A stretch of DNA of 64,000 nt, taken from NCBI RefSeq assembly GCF_031458235.1, contig NZ_JAVDYB010000001.1, positions 5,132,001 to 5,196,000 of the forward strand. The letters run 5' to 3'. Below are positions 34,219 to 42,954 of this stretch, one piece after another. The stretch is from Catenuloplanes atrovinosus (lineage in GTDB: Bacteria; Actinomycetota; Actinomycetes; Mycobacteriales; Micromonosporaceae). Under the pieces are notes generated by a model. That model was not told the origin of the DNA and searched no databases. It saw only the letters and a program-made list of their open reading frames with translations. The first letter of the stretch is position 1; each line of letters starts with the position of its first letter. The position numbers were made by a program, and so were the translations under genes.

Positions 34219-35366
34219 TGCGCCCCACCCTGCGCGGCCTCGGCCTGGCCGGCGGCGCCGCCGTGCTGCTCGCGGCCGGGCTGCGCTTCGGCTACCCGGA
34301 GCTGGCCGTGCTCGGCGCGGCCGGGCTGCTCGCGGTGCTCTGGGCCGTGCTGTTCGTGGCGTGGCGGCCCAGGCTGTCGCTGTCCCGCGTCGCCGACCCG
34401 GACCGGGTGCCGCGCGGCGAGCCGTCCACGATGATCCTCACGCTGCGCAACGCGGCCCGGCGCCGGTCGGCCACGCTCACCGCGGCGGACTCGTGCGGCG
34501 GCCGGCCGGTCCCGGTGCCGCCGCTGCGGCTGCGCGCGGGCCGGGACACCACGGTGACGTACCCGGTGCCGACCCACCGGCGCGGCCGGATCCCGGTCGG
34601 CCCGCTGCGCGTCACCCGGGAGGACCCGCTCGGCCTGGTCCGGCTCGCGCAGGCGCACGGCGAGCCGGTCACCGTCTGGGTGCACCCGCGCATCCTGCCG
34701 CTGTCCGCGGTCCCGGCCGGCGTCACGCGCAGCCTGGACGGCCGGTCCGACCGGGTGCCGCAGGGCTCGATCACGTTCGACACGCTCCGCGAGTACGTGA
34801 TCGGCGACGACCTGCGGCGCGTGCACTGGCGGTCGACCGCGAAGATGGGCGAGCTGATGGTGCGCGAGCAGCTCGACACCAGCCTGCCGCGCCTGGTGGT
34901 GCTGCTGGACGACCGGGCCGGCTCGCACACGCCACTCGCGGACGGTCAGTCGGCCAGCTTCGAGGCCGCCTGCGAGGCCGCCGCGTCGATCGTGGCCGCG
35001 GCGGCGCGCGAGGACCTGCCGGTGACCATGCACCTGGTCAGCGGCGCGGAGGAGCCGGGCCGGCCGCACCTGGACACGCTCACCGCGGCGGAACTGCACC
35101 GGGCGGACGCCGGCACGTTCCAGACCGCGACCACGCGGCTGCGGCAGCAGCGCTTCGGCGACACGCTGATCTTCGTGACCGGCCCCGGCGGCCGGGACGA
35201 CCTGGGCCAGCTCGGCACGGTACGCCAGGCGTACCCGGTGCTGGTCGCGGTGCTCCTGGGCGTGGCCGGCGAGGGCCCGTCCGGCCAGGGCGCGGGCATG
35301 CTGGTGATCAACGCGGAGGACGGCGACGCGTTCGCCGCGGAATGGAACGGCGCGTCCGGATGGTGA
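34218..35366 (+). CDS. DUF58 domain membrane protein
   Basis: A 382-residue protein with two hydrophobic helices at residues 7-50 and the DUF58 signature at about 190-240 (FDTLREYVIGDDLRRVHWRS, AKMGELMVREQ), followed by a VWA-like domain (LPRLVVLLDDRAGS). DUF58 proteins are the usual partners of MoxR ATPases. Its ATG uses the TGATG overlap with moxR, and its own end overlaps the transglutaminase-like start, so the three genes are translationally chained. Confidence 0.92.
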   Translation: MRPTLRGLGLAGGAAVLLAAGLRFGYPELAVLGAAGLLAVLWAVLFVAWRPRLSLSRVADPDRVPRGEPSTMILTLRNAARRRSATLTAADSCGGRPVPVPPLRLRAGRDTTVTYPVPTHRRGRIPVGPLRVTREDPLGLVRLAQAHGEPVTVWVHPRILPLSAVPAGVTRSLDGRSDRVPQGSITFDTLREYVIGDDLRRVHWRSTAKMGELMVREQLDTSLPRLVVLLDDRAGSHTPLADGQSASFEAACEAAASIVAAAAREDLPVTMHLVSGAEEPGRPHLDTLTAAELHRADAGTFQTATTRLRQQRFGDTLIFVTGPGGRDDLGQLGTVRQAYPVLVAVLLGVAGEGPSGQGAGMLVINAEDGDAFAAEWNGASGW

Positions 35367-37663
35367 GGATGGTGCGCGCGGCCGGGCTCCCGGTCGCGCT
35401 GATCGGCATGATCGCGCTCTGCGGCGTGCTGCTCGGCCGCGTCTACTCCGGCCCGCTGGTCGTCCAGCTCGTCGCCGGCGCGGCCGTGCTCAGTGTCGGC
35501 ATCGGCACCGCGGTCCGCCGCCTGCCGTCCTGGACCGTCGCGCCGCTGTCCGTGCTGGCGCTGGCCGGATACACGGTGTTCGCGCTGCGGCTGGCCGCGC
35601 AGCGCGCCGGCCTGGACGCGCCGCTCGGCCAGACGCTGCTGGACGCGGCCCGCAACGGCATCCCGCGCATGCTCACCGCGATGATCCCGGTCGAGCCGAC
35701 GCCGGACACGATCGTGATCCCGCTGGTCGCGGCGTGGCTGGCCGGGCTGGCCGCGACCGAGGTGTCCGGCCGGGCCGGCTGGGTGCTGCTCGGCTACACC
35801 GCGCCGGTCACGCTGTTCGCCGGCACGCTCTACGTGGTCGGGCCGAACGCGGACGCGGCGCTGCCGCCCACGCTCGGCTTCCTGGCGCTGGCCGCGCTGG
35901 GCCTGGCCACCGCGCCTGGCCGGGCCCGGGCGTCGCGCGCGCCCGGTGCGCCGGCGGTGGCGACCGCGGAGGGCGCGGAGCCGGCCGGCCGGTGGCGCCG
36001 GCTGATCGGGCCGGTCACCGCGCTGGCCGTGCTGCTGGCGCTGGTGTTCGCGGGCGCGCCGCGGATCGCCGGCGTGGTCACCGCGACGCCGGTCGACCCG
36101 CGCCGGTACGTGGAGCCGCCGCAGGTGGACAGCCTGGACGAGAGCCCGCTGAACCGGATCTCCGGCTGGGCGCTGAACCCGGACCAGCACCTGTTCGACG
36201 TGACGGCGCTGAGCGAATCCGACCCCGAGGGCGGGCTTCCGCTGGTACGACTGGCGGTGCTGAACGACTACGACGGCGTGACGTGGAAGGTCGGTGCCAC
36301 GTACCGCGCGGCCGGCCGGGTGCTGCCGACCGAGCCGCCCGCGCCCGGCGCGACCGTGGAGCGCGTCGACCAGCGGCTCACCATCGCGGACCTGTCCGGG
36401 CGGCTGCTGCCGGCGGTGCCCACGCCGTCCGGCGTCGAGGGCACGCGGGTCGCGTACGACGCGGAGTCCGGCACGATGATCCGCCCCGAGGGGCTGACGC
36501 CCGGGCTGACGTACACGGTGACGTCCGCCCGGGAGCGGCTCGACCTGAGCGGCCTGCCGGTGGCGGACGTGCCCGGCGGCCCGGACGTGGCGCGGCTGCT
36601 GACGGTCGCGGACGGCGTGCCGGAGCAGGTGCAGCAACTCGCCGACCAGTTGGGCGAGGAGAACGGCGCGCCGTACGACCGGGCGGTCGCGATCGAACAG
36701 TTCCTGGCCACGCACTACCGGGTGGCGCCGGACGCGGCGAGCGGGCACTCGTACCCCAATCTGGGTTTCTTCCTCTTCGGCCCGCGCAACGCCGGCGGCC
36801 AGGAGGGCACGTCCGAGCAGTTCGCGGCCGCGTTCGGCGTGCTCGCCCGGCTGCTCGGCCTGCCGACGCGGGTGGTGGTCGGCTTCGCGCCGCGAGCAGA
36901 GCCCGGTGCGCCGCGAGCGGAGACCGGTGGCACGGTCCCGGTGCGCGGCGCGGACGCGTTCGCCTGGCCGGAGGTGCTGTTCGACGGCATCGGCTGGGTC
37001 TCGTTCAACCCGATGCCGCAGCCGGACACCGAGCCGCGCCCGGTCGAGGAGGACTTCCGCCCCGAGCCGGAGAAGTCCGAGGAGCCGCCCACGGACGCGC
37101 CGACGCCGTCGGTGGAGCCGTCCGCCAGCGCCTCCGCCGGCGCCCCGCCGGCCGAGGCGCCGTCCGGCTCCGCCCGGACCCGCGCCGTGATCGCCGGCGG
37201 CGTCTCCGGCACCGTGCTGATCATCCTGGCCGGCCTGGTGATCACGCTGCTCACCATGCGGCGCGCCCTGTCCCGCCGCCGCCTGCGCGCCGCCGACCCA
37301 CGCGAGCGGGTCACCGGCGCCTGGCTGGAGGTCGGCGACGCGCTCCGCCTGGCCGGTAGCCCGCCCTCGCCGAACCTGACCGCCACCGAGTTCGCCGGCC
37401 ACGCCGCCGCGACCGCCGCCGAGGCGGCCGAGCGTCTCCGAAAACCGGCGCCGCGCACCGCCGCACCCCCGCTCGACGAGTTGGCCGAGCTGATGAACCG
37501 CGACGCCTTCGCCCCCGGCACCGTCGACGCCACCCAGGCCGACCGCGCCGGCTCCCAGGCCACCGCCTACGTCACGGCCCTCCGCGCCCACCGCCCGTGG
37601 TGGCGCCGCCTCCTCTGGTCCCTCCACCCGGGCCCGCTCCGCTGGGCCCGCCGACGCCGCTGA
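35360..37663 (+). CDS. Transglutaminase-like membrane protein with substituted catalytic triad
   Basis: A 767-residue TgpA-like protein: about six membrane helices (residues 5-235), an extracytoplasmic domain (about 245-430), a transglutaminase-core fold (about 430-560), an acidic Pro/Ser linker, a last membrane span (about 610-635) and a cytoplasmic tail. Where Cys-His-Asp are expected, the sequence has Ser485 (GTSEQFAAAFGVLARLLGLP), Phe534 (DAFAWPEVLF) and Asn550 (WVSFNPMP). It therefore probably cannot perform thiol chemistry and may be structural; related actinobacterial proteins can share this loss. ATG 35360 overlaps the DUF58 gene by seven bases; GTG 35363 and ATG 35369 are alternatives. 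Confidence 0.88.
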   Translation: MVRMVRAAGLPVALIGMIALCGVLLGRVYSGPLVVQLVAGAAVLSVGIGTAVRRLPSWTVAPLSVLALAGYTVFALRLAAQRAGLDAPLGQTLLDAARNGIPRMLTAMIPVEPTPDTIVIPLVAAWLAGLAATEVSGRAGWVLLGYTAPVTLFAGTLYVVGPNADAALPPTLGFLALAALGLATAPGRARASRAPGAPAVATAEGAEPAGRWRRLIGPVTALAVLLALVFAGAPRIAGVVTATPVDPRRYVEPPQVDSLDESPLNRISGWALNPDQHLFDVTALSESDPEGGLPLVRLAVLNDYDGVTWKVGATYRAAGRVLPTEPPAPGATVERVDQRLTIADLSGRLLPAVPTPSGVEGTRVAYDAESGTMIRPEGLTPGLTYTVTSARERLDLSGLPVADVPGGPDVARLLTVADGVPEQVQQLADQLGEENGAPYDRAVAIEQFLATHYRVAPDAASGHSYPNLGFFLFGPRNAGGQEGTSEQFAAAFGVLARLLGLPTRVVVGFAPRAEPGAPRAETGGTVPVRGADAFAWPEVLFDGIGWVSFNPMPQPDTEPRPVEEDFRPEPEKSEEPPTDAPTPSVEPSASASAGAPPAEAPSGSARTRAVIAGGVSGTVLIILAGLVITLLTMRRALSRRRLRAADPRERVTGAWLEVGDALRLAGSPPSPNLTATEFAGHAAATAAEAAERLRKPAPRTAAPPLDELAELMNRDAFAPGTVDATQADRAGSQATAYVTALRAHRPWWRRLLWSLHPGPLRWARRRR

Positions 37664-37734
37664 TCGGGACGCGACCTGCTTGTCACCGGTTGGAACGATG
37701 AGCGCACCTTGTCATCGAGCCGGCGGAGCGCGCG

Positions 37735-39498
37735 ATGGGCATCTGGACGGGTTCAGGACTCAGCGCGACCGAGAGGCGCATGCGGCGCGCCATCAGTGCC
37801 CACGGCCTTTTCGAGGTGACGACCGAGCGGGACGGTCCCGCACGGGGGCGCTCCCGGACGGTACGCGCCGAGGCCATCGTGAGCGCGCTGCGGGCCGGTG
37901 GGCAGGCGCCGCCGCGCTACATCCGGATCAAGGGCGTTCGGATCGAGGGCGACCTGGACCTCGCGGCCATGACACTCACCTCGGTGATCGAGTTCACCTC
38001 GTGTCACTTCGATGGAGCGGTGAACCTGCGGGACAGCGATCTGGCCTCGCTGAAACTGCACGGGTGTTCGGCGGCCACCATCGATGCGCGGAACGCGCGG
38101 TTCAGCGGCAGCCTGGCGATCGTGGACGGAAGTCGTTGCCGAACGCTCCAGCTGGGCGGTGCCAGGATAGGCGGTTCGCTGGTCCTGGAGGGCTCGGATT
38201 TCGACGACCCGGCCGGCACCTGCATCTCGGCCTGGGGCATCCAGGTCGGCGGTTCGATGCTGTGCGGCCACGGGTTCACCTCGCACGGCGAGGTCAACAT
38301 CGGTCACGCGGATATCAGCGGCGCGTTGTCATTCACCGGAGCCCGATTGCACCATCCCGACGGCTGGGCCCTGAACGCCCAGGGCGCGCGCATCGGATAC
38401 GCGCTGTTTCTCGGAAGCGCGATCGATGACGATTCCGGCTTCCGGTGTGACGGAGCGATCCGCCTGGTCGGGGCGAAAATCGATGGTTTCGTATGCTGTT
38501 GGGACGCGCGGCTCAGGTGTCCGGGCCGCTATGCGCTCCAGGGTCTCGGCCTCACCGTGCGCGAGGATCTCCTTCTGAATAGCGGTTTCTCCGCGGAGGG
38601 CACGCTGCACCTCGACGGCGCGAGGATCGGGGGATATCTGAGCCTGGAAGGCGCCGCGCTCCATGGTTCCGGGAAAAGCGCGTTGCTGGCCCGCCGGATG
38701 CACGTGGAGGGCTCCGTGCGCTGCGGCGAGGATTTCACCGCGTTCGGGCCGGTGGACATGACGGGACTCTCGGTGTCCGGAGTCGTCGACTTCCGGGCGG
38801 CTGATCTGCGCTGTTGCCGCTCCGTGGACCTGTCGTACGTCCGTGCCAGGTCGCTGCGGATCGACTGGTCCTCTCCGCCGACCGCACTCGATCTCCGGCA
38901 TGCGGAGGTGGACGTCCTCGCCGACGATCTGGCTACCTGGCCGAAGGTCATCGAGCTGACGGACTTCACGTACGGCCGGCTCGACCCACGGTGCGACGCC
39001 TCGGCCGGCGACCGGATCGGCTGGCTCCGACGAAGCCGTAGCGGGCACTCGCCCGGGGCGTACGACGTGCTCTCGGCCGTCTACCGGTCGGCCGGCCGCG
39101 ACCGGGACTCCCGGCGTATCTCCATAGCGAAGTTCTGGAGCGAACGCGCCGCGTTCGGCCCGCCGGGCAGGGCGTGGAACTGGCTGATGTATCTCACGGT
39201 GGGCTACGGGTACCGCCCCTGGCAGGCGGTCCTCTGGCTGGCCGTCCTCCTGCTGGCCGGAACCACGGTGTTCGGCATGTCGTACCCGGACGACATCACC
39301 CGGGTGGCCGGCTCCGCCGAGTTCAGCCCGTTCGCGTACACCGTCGACGTGCTCGTGCCGGTCATCAACCTCGGGCAGCGGACCTCGTGGCAGCCGCACA
39401 ACCTCGCCGCGTACGCGATGTGGTTCCTGACCGTAACGGGATGGCTCTTGACGACCGCGGTCATCGCGGGGGTAGCCCGCGTCCTGAAGCGGGAATGA
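37735..39498 (+). CDS. Beta-helix (pentapeptide-like) protein with C-terminal membrane helices
   Basis: A 587-residue protein, the kind annotated as membrane-associated oxidoreductase in Streptomyces although no redox motif is visible. Residues about 60-400 are a regular series of about 18-25-residue turns (IRIEGDLDLAAMTLTSVIEF, ARIGGSLVLEGSDFDD, ARIGGYLSLEGAALHGSG) typical of a right-handed beta-helix or bactofilin-like solenoid. Then a Tyr/Arg-rich segment (GAYDVLSAVYRSAGRDRDSR) and three hydrophobic helices (about 485-585). GGCGGAG precedes the ATG. Slightly less GC-rich at third positions than its neighbours. Function unknown; a membrane-bound scaffold is plausible. Confidence 0.8.
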   Translation: MGIWTGSGLSATERRMRRAISAHGLFEVTTERDGPARGRSRTVRAEAIVSALRAGGQAPPRYIRIKGVRIEGDLDLAAMTLTSVIEFTSCHFDGAVNLRDSDLASLKLHGCSAATIDARNARFSGSLAIVDGSRCRTLQLGGARIGGSLVLEGSDFDDPAGTCISAWGIQVGGSMLCGHGFTSHGEVNIGHADISGALSFTGARLHHPDGWALNAQGARIGYALFLGSAIDDDSGFRCDGAIRLVGAKIDGFVCCWDARLRCPGRYALQGLGLTVREDLLLNSGFSAEGTLHLDGARIGGYLSLEGAALHGSGKSALLARRMHVEGSVRCGEDFTAFGPVDMTGLSVSGVVDFRAADLRCCRSVDLSYVRARSLRIDWSSPPTALDLRHAEVDVLADDLATWPKVIELTDFTYGRLDPRCDASAGDRIGWLRRSRSGHSPGAYDVLSAVYRSAGRDRDSRRISIAKFWSERAAFGPPGRAWNWLMYLTVGYGYRPWQAVLWLAVLLLAGTTVFGMSYPDDITRVAGSAEFSPFAYTVDVLVPVINLGQRTSWQPHNLAAYAMWFLTVTGWLLTTAVIAGVARVLKRE

Positions 39499-39507
39499 GC
39501 CCGCGGG

Positions 39508-40398
39508 TCAGTGGAGCATCGCCAGGGCGGGGCCGATCTCGTCGAGGAGCTCGCGGGCGAGGAAGCCGATGCGGCCGTGGGCCGGGATCAGGCGCTGGCC
39601 GGCCGTGGCGTGGGCCCAGGCGGCCCAGCAGGCGGCCTGGGCCGGGTCGGCGCCGCGGGAGAGCAGGCCGGCGACGATGCCGGTGCGGACGTCGCCGCTG
39701 CCGGAGGTGCCCAGGCCGGCGTCCGCGGTCTCCTCCCGCCAGCAGCGCACCGAGCCGTCCGGGGACGGGCGGGACGCGATGTGGCCGTAGAGCGAGACCA
39801 CTGCGCCGTACCGGTCGGCCAGTTCCGCGGCGGTGTCGTCCAGGTCGTCGCCGACGTCGTGGCCGAGCAGGAAGCGGGCCTCGGTCAGGTTCGGCGTGAG
39901 GACGGCGGTCCGCTCGGACTCTCGCACCAGGTCCGGTGACCGGCTGAGCGCGCCCAGCGCGTACGCGTCCAGCACGAACACGGTCTCCGGGCCGGCCGCG
40001 TCGAGCAGGCCCTTGAGCAGGCCCATGGTCTCGTCCACGTCGTCCAGGCCGGGGCCGACCGCGATCACGCGGGCCTCGGCGGCCAGGCCGGCGAGGCGTT
40101 CCCCGCACTCGCCGCGCACGGAGCCGCCGCCGGTCTCGGTCAGGCCGACGACCAGCGCCTCCGGCACCTGGATGCTGAGCGCGGCCGCGGTCGACTCGGC
40201 CACCGCGAGCTGCAGCACACCCGCGCCGGCGCGCAGCGCGGCCACGCCGGCCAGCAGCACCGCGCCGGGGGTGAACCGGGACCCGCCGACCACCAGCACG
40301 GTGCCGCGCGCGTCCTTGCCGCCGACCGGCACCGGCAGCTGCCAGTCGCGCAGTACCCGGGGCGTGATCACGGACGTGGGCTCAGACCGGTTCGGCAT
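39508..40398 (-). CDS. nnrD: ADP-dependent NAD(P)H-hydrate dehydratase
   Basis: A 296-residue ribokinase-like enzyme that converts damaged NAD(P)H hydrate back to NAD(P)H using ADP. Family motifs: GKDARGTVLVVGGSRFTPGA at the N-terminus, VLTPNLTEARFLLG in the middle and the catalytic GLGTSGSGDVRTGIVAGLL near the C-terminus. The separate epimerase domain (NnrE) is absent, so this is the stand-alone dehydratase. GAGGAGG is six bases before the ATG. It overlaps the upstream phosphatase gene by 17 bases and is therefore co-transcribed with it. Confidence 0.9.
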   Translation of the reverse strand: MPNRSEPTSVITPRVLRDWQLPVPVGGKDARGTVLVVGGSRFTPGAVLLAGVAALRAGAGVLQLAVAESTAAALSIQVPEALVVGLTETGGGSVRGECGERLAGLAAEARVIAVGPGLDDVDETMGLLKGLLDAAGPETVFVLDAYALGALSRSPDLVRESERTAVLTPNLTEARFLLGHDVGDDLDDTAAELADRYGAVVSLYGHIASRPSPDGSVRCWREETADAGLGTSGSGDVRTGIVAGLLSRGADPAQAACWAAWAHATAGQRLIPAHGRIGFLARELLDEIGPALAMLH

Positions 40399-41113
40399 CG
40401 ACGCCCTCCTCGCTGGTCGGCGTGGCTCCCTCGCGGTGCAGGTGGTGGACCACGGCGAAGTCCTCCAGCGCGAGCCGGCCGTCCTCGCCCGCGATCCAGC
40501 TGGTGATCGAGCAGTTGCCGACCGCGCCGTCGCGGGCCAGCTTCACCAGGTCGGGCTCGGACATCTCCTCGATCAGATAGCGCAGCAGGTAGACGATCGC
40601 CTCGTGGGCGAAGAGGATGACCCGGTCGCCGGCGTGGTCGCGGCGCAGGTCGCCGAGCAGGCTGCGCAGCCGCAACGTCACGTCGGCCCAGGACTCGCCG
40701 CCCGGCGGCCGGTAGTAGAACTTGCCGAGCCGGGAGCGGCGCTCCGCCTCCTCCGGCAGCCGCGCGCGGACGCCCTTGCCGGTGAGCAGGTCCAGGATGC
40801 CGAGTTCGCGATCGCGCAGCCGCTCGTCCACGGAGCTGCGCACCTCGATCGGCTCCAGCGCCAGCGCGGCGGTCTGCTGCGCCCGCAGGTACGGCGAGAT
40901 CACCGCGACCGCGGGCCGGCGGTCGTCCGGCAGGTCGCCGAGCCACTGCCCGACCGCGCGCGCCTGCTCCCGGCCGGTCGACGAGAGCGGCACGTCGGCG
41001 TCCCGTTCCGGGATGTCGATGACCTCCTCGCCGGATTGCTCGGCGCGCGCCGCCGCGACGTTCCCGGTGCTCTCCCCGTGCCGTACCACGGCCAGCCAGC
41101 TCAGATCGTCCAC
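40382..41113 (-). CDS. Histidine phosphatase (phosphoglycerate mutase-like) family protein
   Basis: A 243-residue protein with the catalytic RHG motif at the N-terminus (LAVVRHGESTGN), the second-half His in VILFAHEAIVYLLRY, and the Arg pair of the phosphate pocket (VAVISPYLRAQQTAALAL). It removes a phosphate from a small molecule or protein; the substrate is unknown. GTG 41113 (DDLSWLAVVRHGES) places the motif at the family's usual distance; GTG 41167 would add 18 residues. No ribosome site precedes either. Overlap with nnrD suggests a housekeeping metabolite-repair operon. Confidence 0.85.
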   Translation of the reverse strand: MDDLSWLAVVRHGESTGNVAAARAEQSGEEVIDIPERDADVPLSSTGREQARAVGQWLGDLPDDRRPAVAVISPYLRAQQTAALALEPIEVRSSVDERLRDRELGILDLLTGKGVRARLPEEAERRSRLGKFYYRPPGGESWADVTLRLRSLLGDLRRDHAGDRVILFAHEAIVYLLRYLIEEMSEPDLVKLARDGAVGNCSITSWIAGEDGRLALEDFAVVHHLHREGATPTSEEGVDAEPV

Positions 41114-41196
41114 GGACGGTGGCTTACCCGGCGACGCGATTCGGAAACGGACCGGGCCGGGCGTCACGCGGTGGGACGGACGCCCGGCCCGGCGCT

Positions 41197-42768
41197 CTAT
41201 CGGGCCGCGCAGACCGGCGCGAGGCCGCTGCCGCTGCCCGTGCTCTGGAACCCGAACTCGGTCGCGCCACCGGCGGACAGCGCACCGTTCCAGGCCACGT
41301 TGGTGAACCCGACCGTGCCGCTGCTGCCGGCCGCGGACGCGTTCCAGGTGCTGGTCACGGCCGCACCCGAGGGCAGCGTCACCGACACGGTCCAGCCGGA
41401 GACCGCGGCGGTCCCGGCGGTGACCCGCACGGTGGCGACGAACCCGCCGTTCCACTGGTTGGTGGAGACGGTCGCGGCGCAGCCACCGGGCGCCGGCGGC
41501 GACACCGGCGGAGAGACGGACGGCGACACCGGCGGCGTGGCAGGCGGCGGCGACGCCGTGCCCGCGGTCAGCGTCGGCGTCTGCCAGGTCCGCCACTCCG
41601 CCAGGTTCCCCGCGGCCTGGCTGGAGATCCGGAACACCGCGGGGGCGCTGCCCGTACCCCGGAGGAACCGCTGGATGCTCTGCTGCAACGGCGCCCGCCA
41701 CTCCGACCGGGTGGCGCAGTGCGTGCCGTCGGACACGTCCGACCAGTAGGAGATCGCGTCGGACGCGCCCAGCGCCCGGTAGATCTCGGCGCCACCGAGC
41801 GCCGCCACGCTGGAGGAGCGCGCGGCCAGCCAGTCGATGTGCGGGTTGTCCATGATGAACAGCCCGCGCGGCGCGATCATCCCGATCACCTCGTGCGTGT
41901 CGATCGGCAGCGCCGCCGGGTTCCCGGTGTACGACCCGAACGCGTCGCCGAGCCACGGCTGCTCGCCGTACGCGCTGCTCAGCGGCTGTGCCCCGCTCTC
42001 GCCGTTCACGCCGCGGAAGATCGGCGCGCCGCCGGTGCCGGACTCGATCGGCATGGTCAGCGCGATCCGCTGGTCGAACGCGCCGGTGACGAACGCGCCC
42101 TTGCCGTACCGGGAGCAGCCGGTGACGCCGGTGGCGTCCGCGCGCAGGACGGAGCCGCCCGACTGTTCCAGCACGTCGATGATCCGGCTGACGCCCCACG
42201 CCCAGGCGAGCAGGATGCCGGTGCTGCTGGACGCGCCGTACAGGGTGTAGAACGCGCCCTGCTTGTTGTTGCGGGGTGTGCCCTCACGGCCGACCGCGAG
42301 CGGGTCGTAGCTGATCACGGCCGCGCCGGCCGCCTTGATCGCGGCGGTGTCCGCGCCGAACCCGCCGAGCACCACGACCGCCGGGAACGGCCCGGTGCCG
42401 CTGGGCAGGTCCACGCCGGCGGAGAACGAGGCGCTGCGGCCGTTCTCGGAGACGTTCACGGTGATGTTGGTGCGCGAGACGGTGCCGGTCACGCTGGACG
42501 GCTTCGCGGGCTTCTCGCCGTACACGTACCGTTCGGCCTGGTCCTTGATCTCGGCGCGCCGGCAGCGCCAGTCGGACCGGGAGGTGATCCGCGACCCGTC
42601 GATCCGGGTGAACGGATCGGGCAGCTTCGCGTTGGCGGTGACGGTGCCCTGACTGATCGGGCAGTCGGCCCCCTCGTCCTCGACGGGCGCGGCGTGCGCC
42701 GGCCGCGGTACGGCGACGAAGATCAGCCCGAGCACGGCCACCACCAGGAGCACTCTCTTGAGAATCAT
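41197..42768 (-). CDS. Secreted CE15-type glucuronoyl esterase with C-terminal CBM2
   Basis: A 523-residue secreted enzyme: signal peptide (about 1-27, ending PRPAHA), CE15 alpha/beta-hydrolase domain (about 45-390) and, after a Pro/Ser/Thr linker (PPPATPPVSPSVSPPVSPP), a CBM2 cellulose-binding domain (about 420-523, GCAATVSTNQWNGGFVATV). Catalytic residues fit CE15: Ser219 in GVTGCSRYGKGA, Glu242 in MPIESGTGG and His350 in DGTHCATRSEW. CE15 enzymes cut the ester between lignin alcohols and glucuronoxylan, so it complements the cellulases at 57897-63135. ATG 42768 has GGAAGGAG ten bases upstream; an ATG at 42807 would extend the signal region. No CebR site precedes it. Confidence 0.9.
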   Translation of the reverse strand: MILKRVLLVVAVLGLIFVAVPRPAHAAPVEDEGADCPISQGTVTANAKLPDPFTRIDGSRITSRSDWRCRRAEIKDQAERYVYGEKPAKPSSVTGTVSRTNITVNVSENGRSASFSAGVDLPSGTGPFPAVVVLGGFGADTAAIKAAGAAVISYDPLAVGREGTPRNNKQGAFYTLYGASSSTGILLAWAWGVSRIIDVLEQSGGSVLRADATGVTGCSRYGKGAFVTGAFDQRIALTMPIESGTGGAPIFRGVNGESGAQPLSSAYGEQPWLGDAFGSYTGNPAALPIDTHEVIGMIAPRGLFIMDNPHIDWLAARSSSVAALGGAEIYRALGASDAISYWSDVSDGTHCATRSEWRAPLQQSIQRFLRGTGSAPAVFRISSQAAGNLAEWRTWQTPTLTAGTASPPPATPPVSPSVSPPVSPPAPGGCAATVSTNQWNGGFVATVRVTAGTAAVSGWTVSVTLPSGAAVTSTWNASAAGSSGTVGFTNVAWNGALSAGGATEFGFQSTGSGSGLAPVCAAR

Positions 42769-42885
42769 GTGGTGGGGACTCCTTCCGGTAACGTGTCGGA
42801 AGTTCATGGAATCGAAGATCCTCGATTACCGACGCCCTCAGTCTCGGCTTGCAGATCGGCGCATGTCAATATGGGCGAACGCCTT

Positions 42886-42900
42886 CCGGAAAAGTTCCGG
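42886..42900. promoter_or_regulatory. Inverted repeat between the CE15 and GntR genes
   Basis: CCGGAA-AAG-TTCCGG, perfect 6-bp arms with a 3-bp spacer, lies in the 186-bp divergent region, 55 bases from the GntR start. A candidate operator for the GntR protein or another regulator of the esterase gene; it is not a typical FCD-GntR site (no TNGTNNACNA core). Confidence 0.35.
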
Positions 42901-42954
42901 CACCCCACCGCGCCCGCTTGATGCGGCCGTTGTCCGAATGTCAGCATTGATCGC

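Noticed and set aside
41165-41167. GTG 41167 as start of the histidine phosphatase
   Set aside because: The extra 18 residues are not like the family N-terminus; GTG 41113 puts the RHG motif at the usual distance.
42769-42954. Search for a CebR operator upstream of the CE15 esterase
   Set aside because: No sequence close to TGGGAGCGCTCCCA is present between the CE15 and GntR genes.
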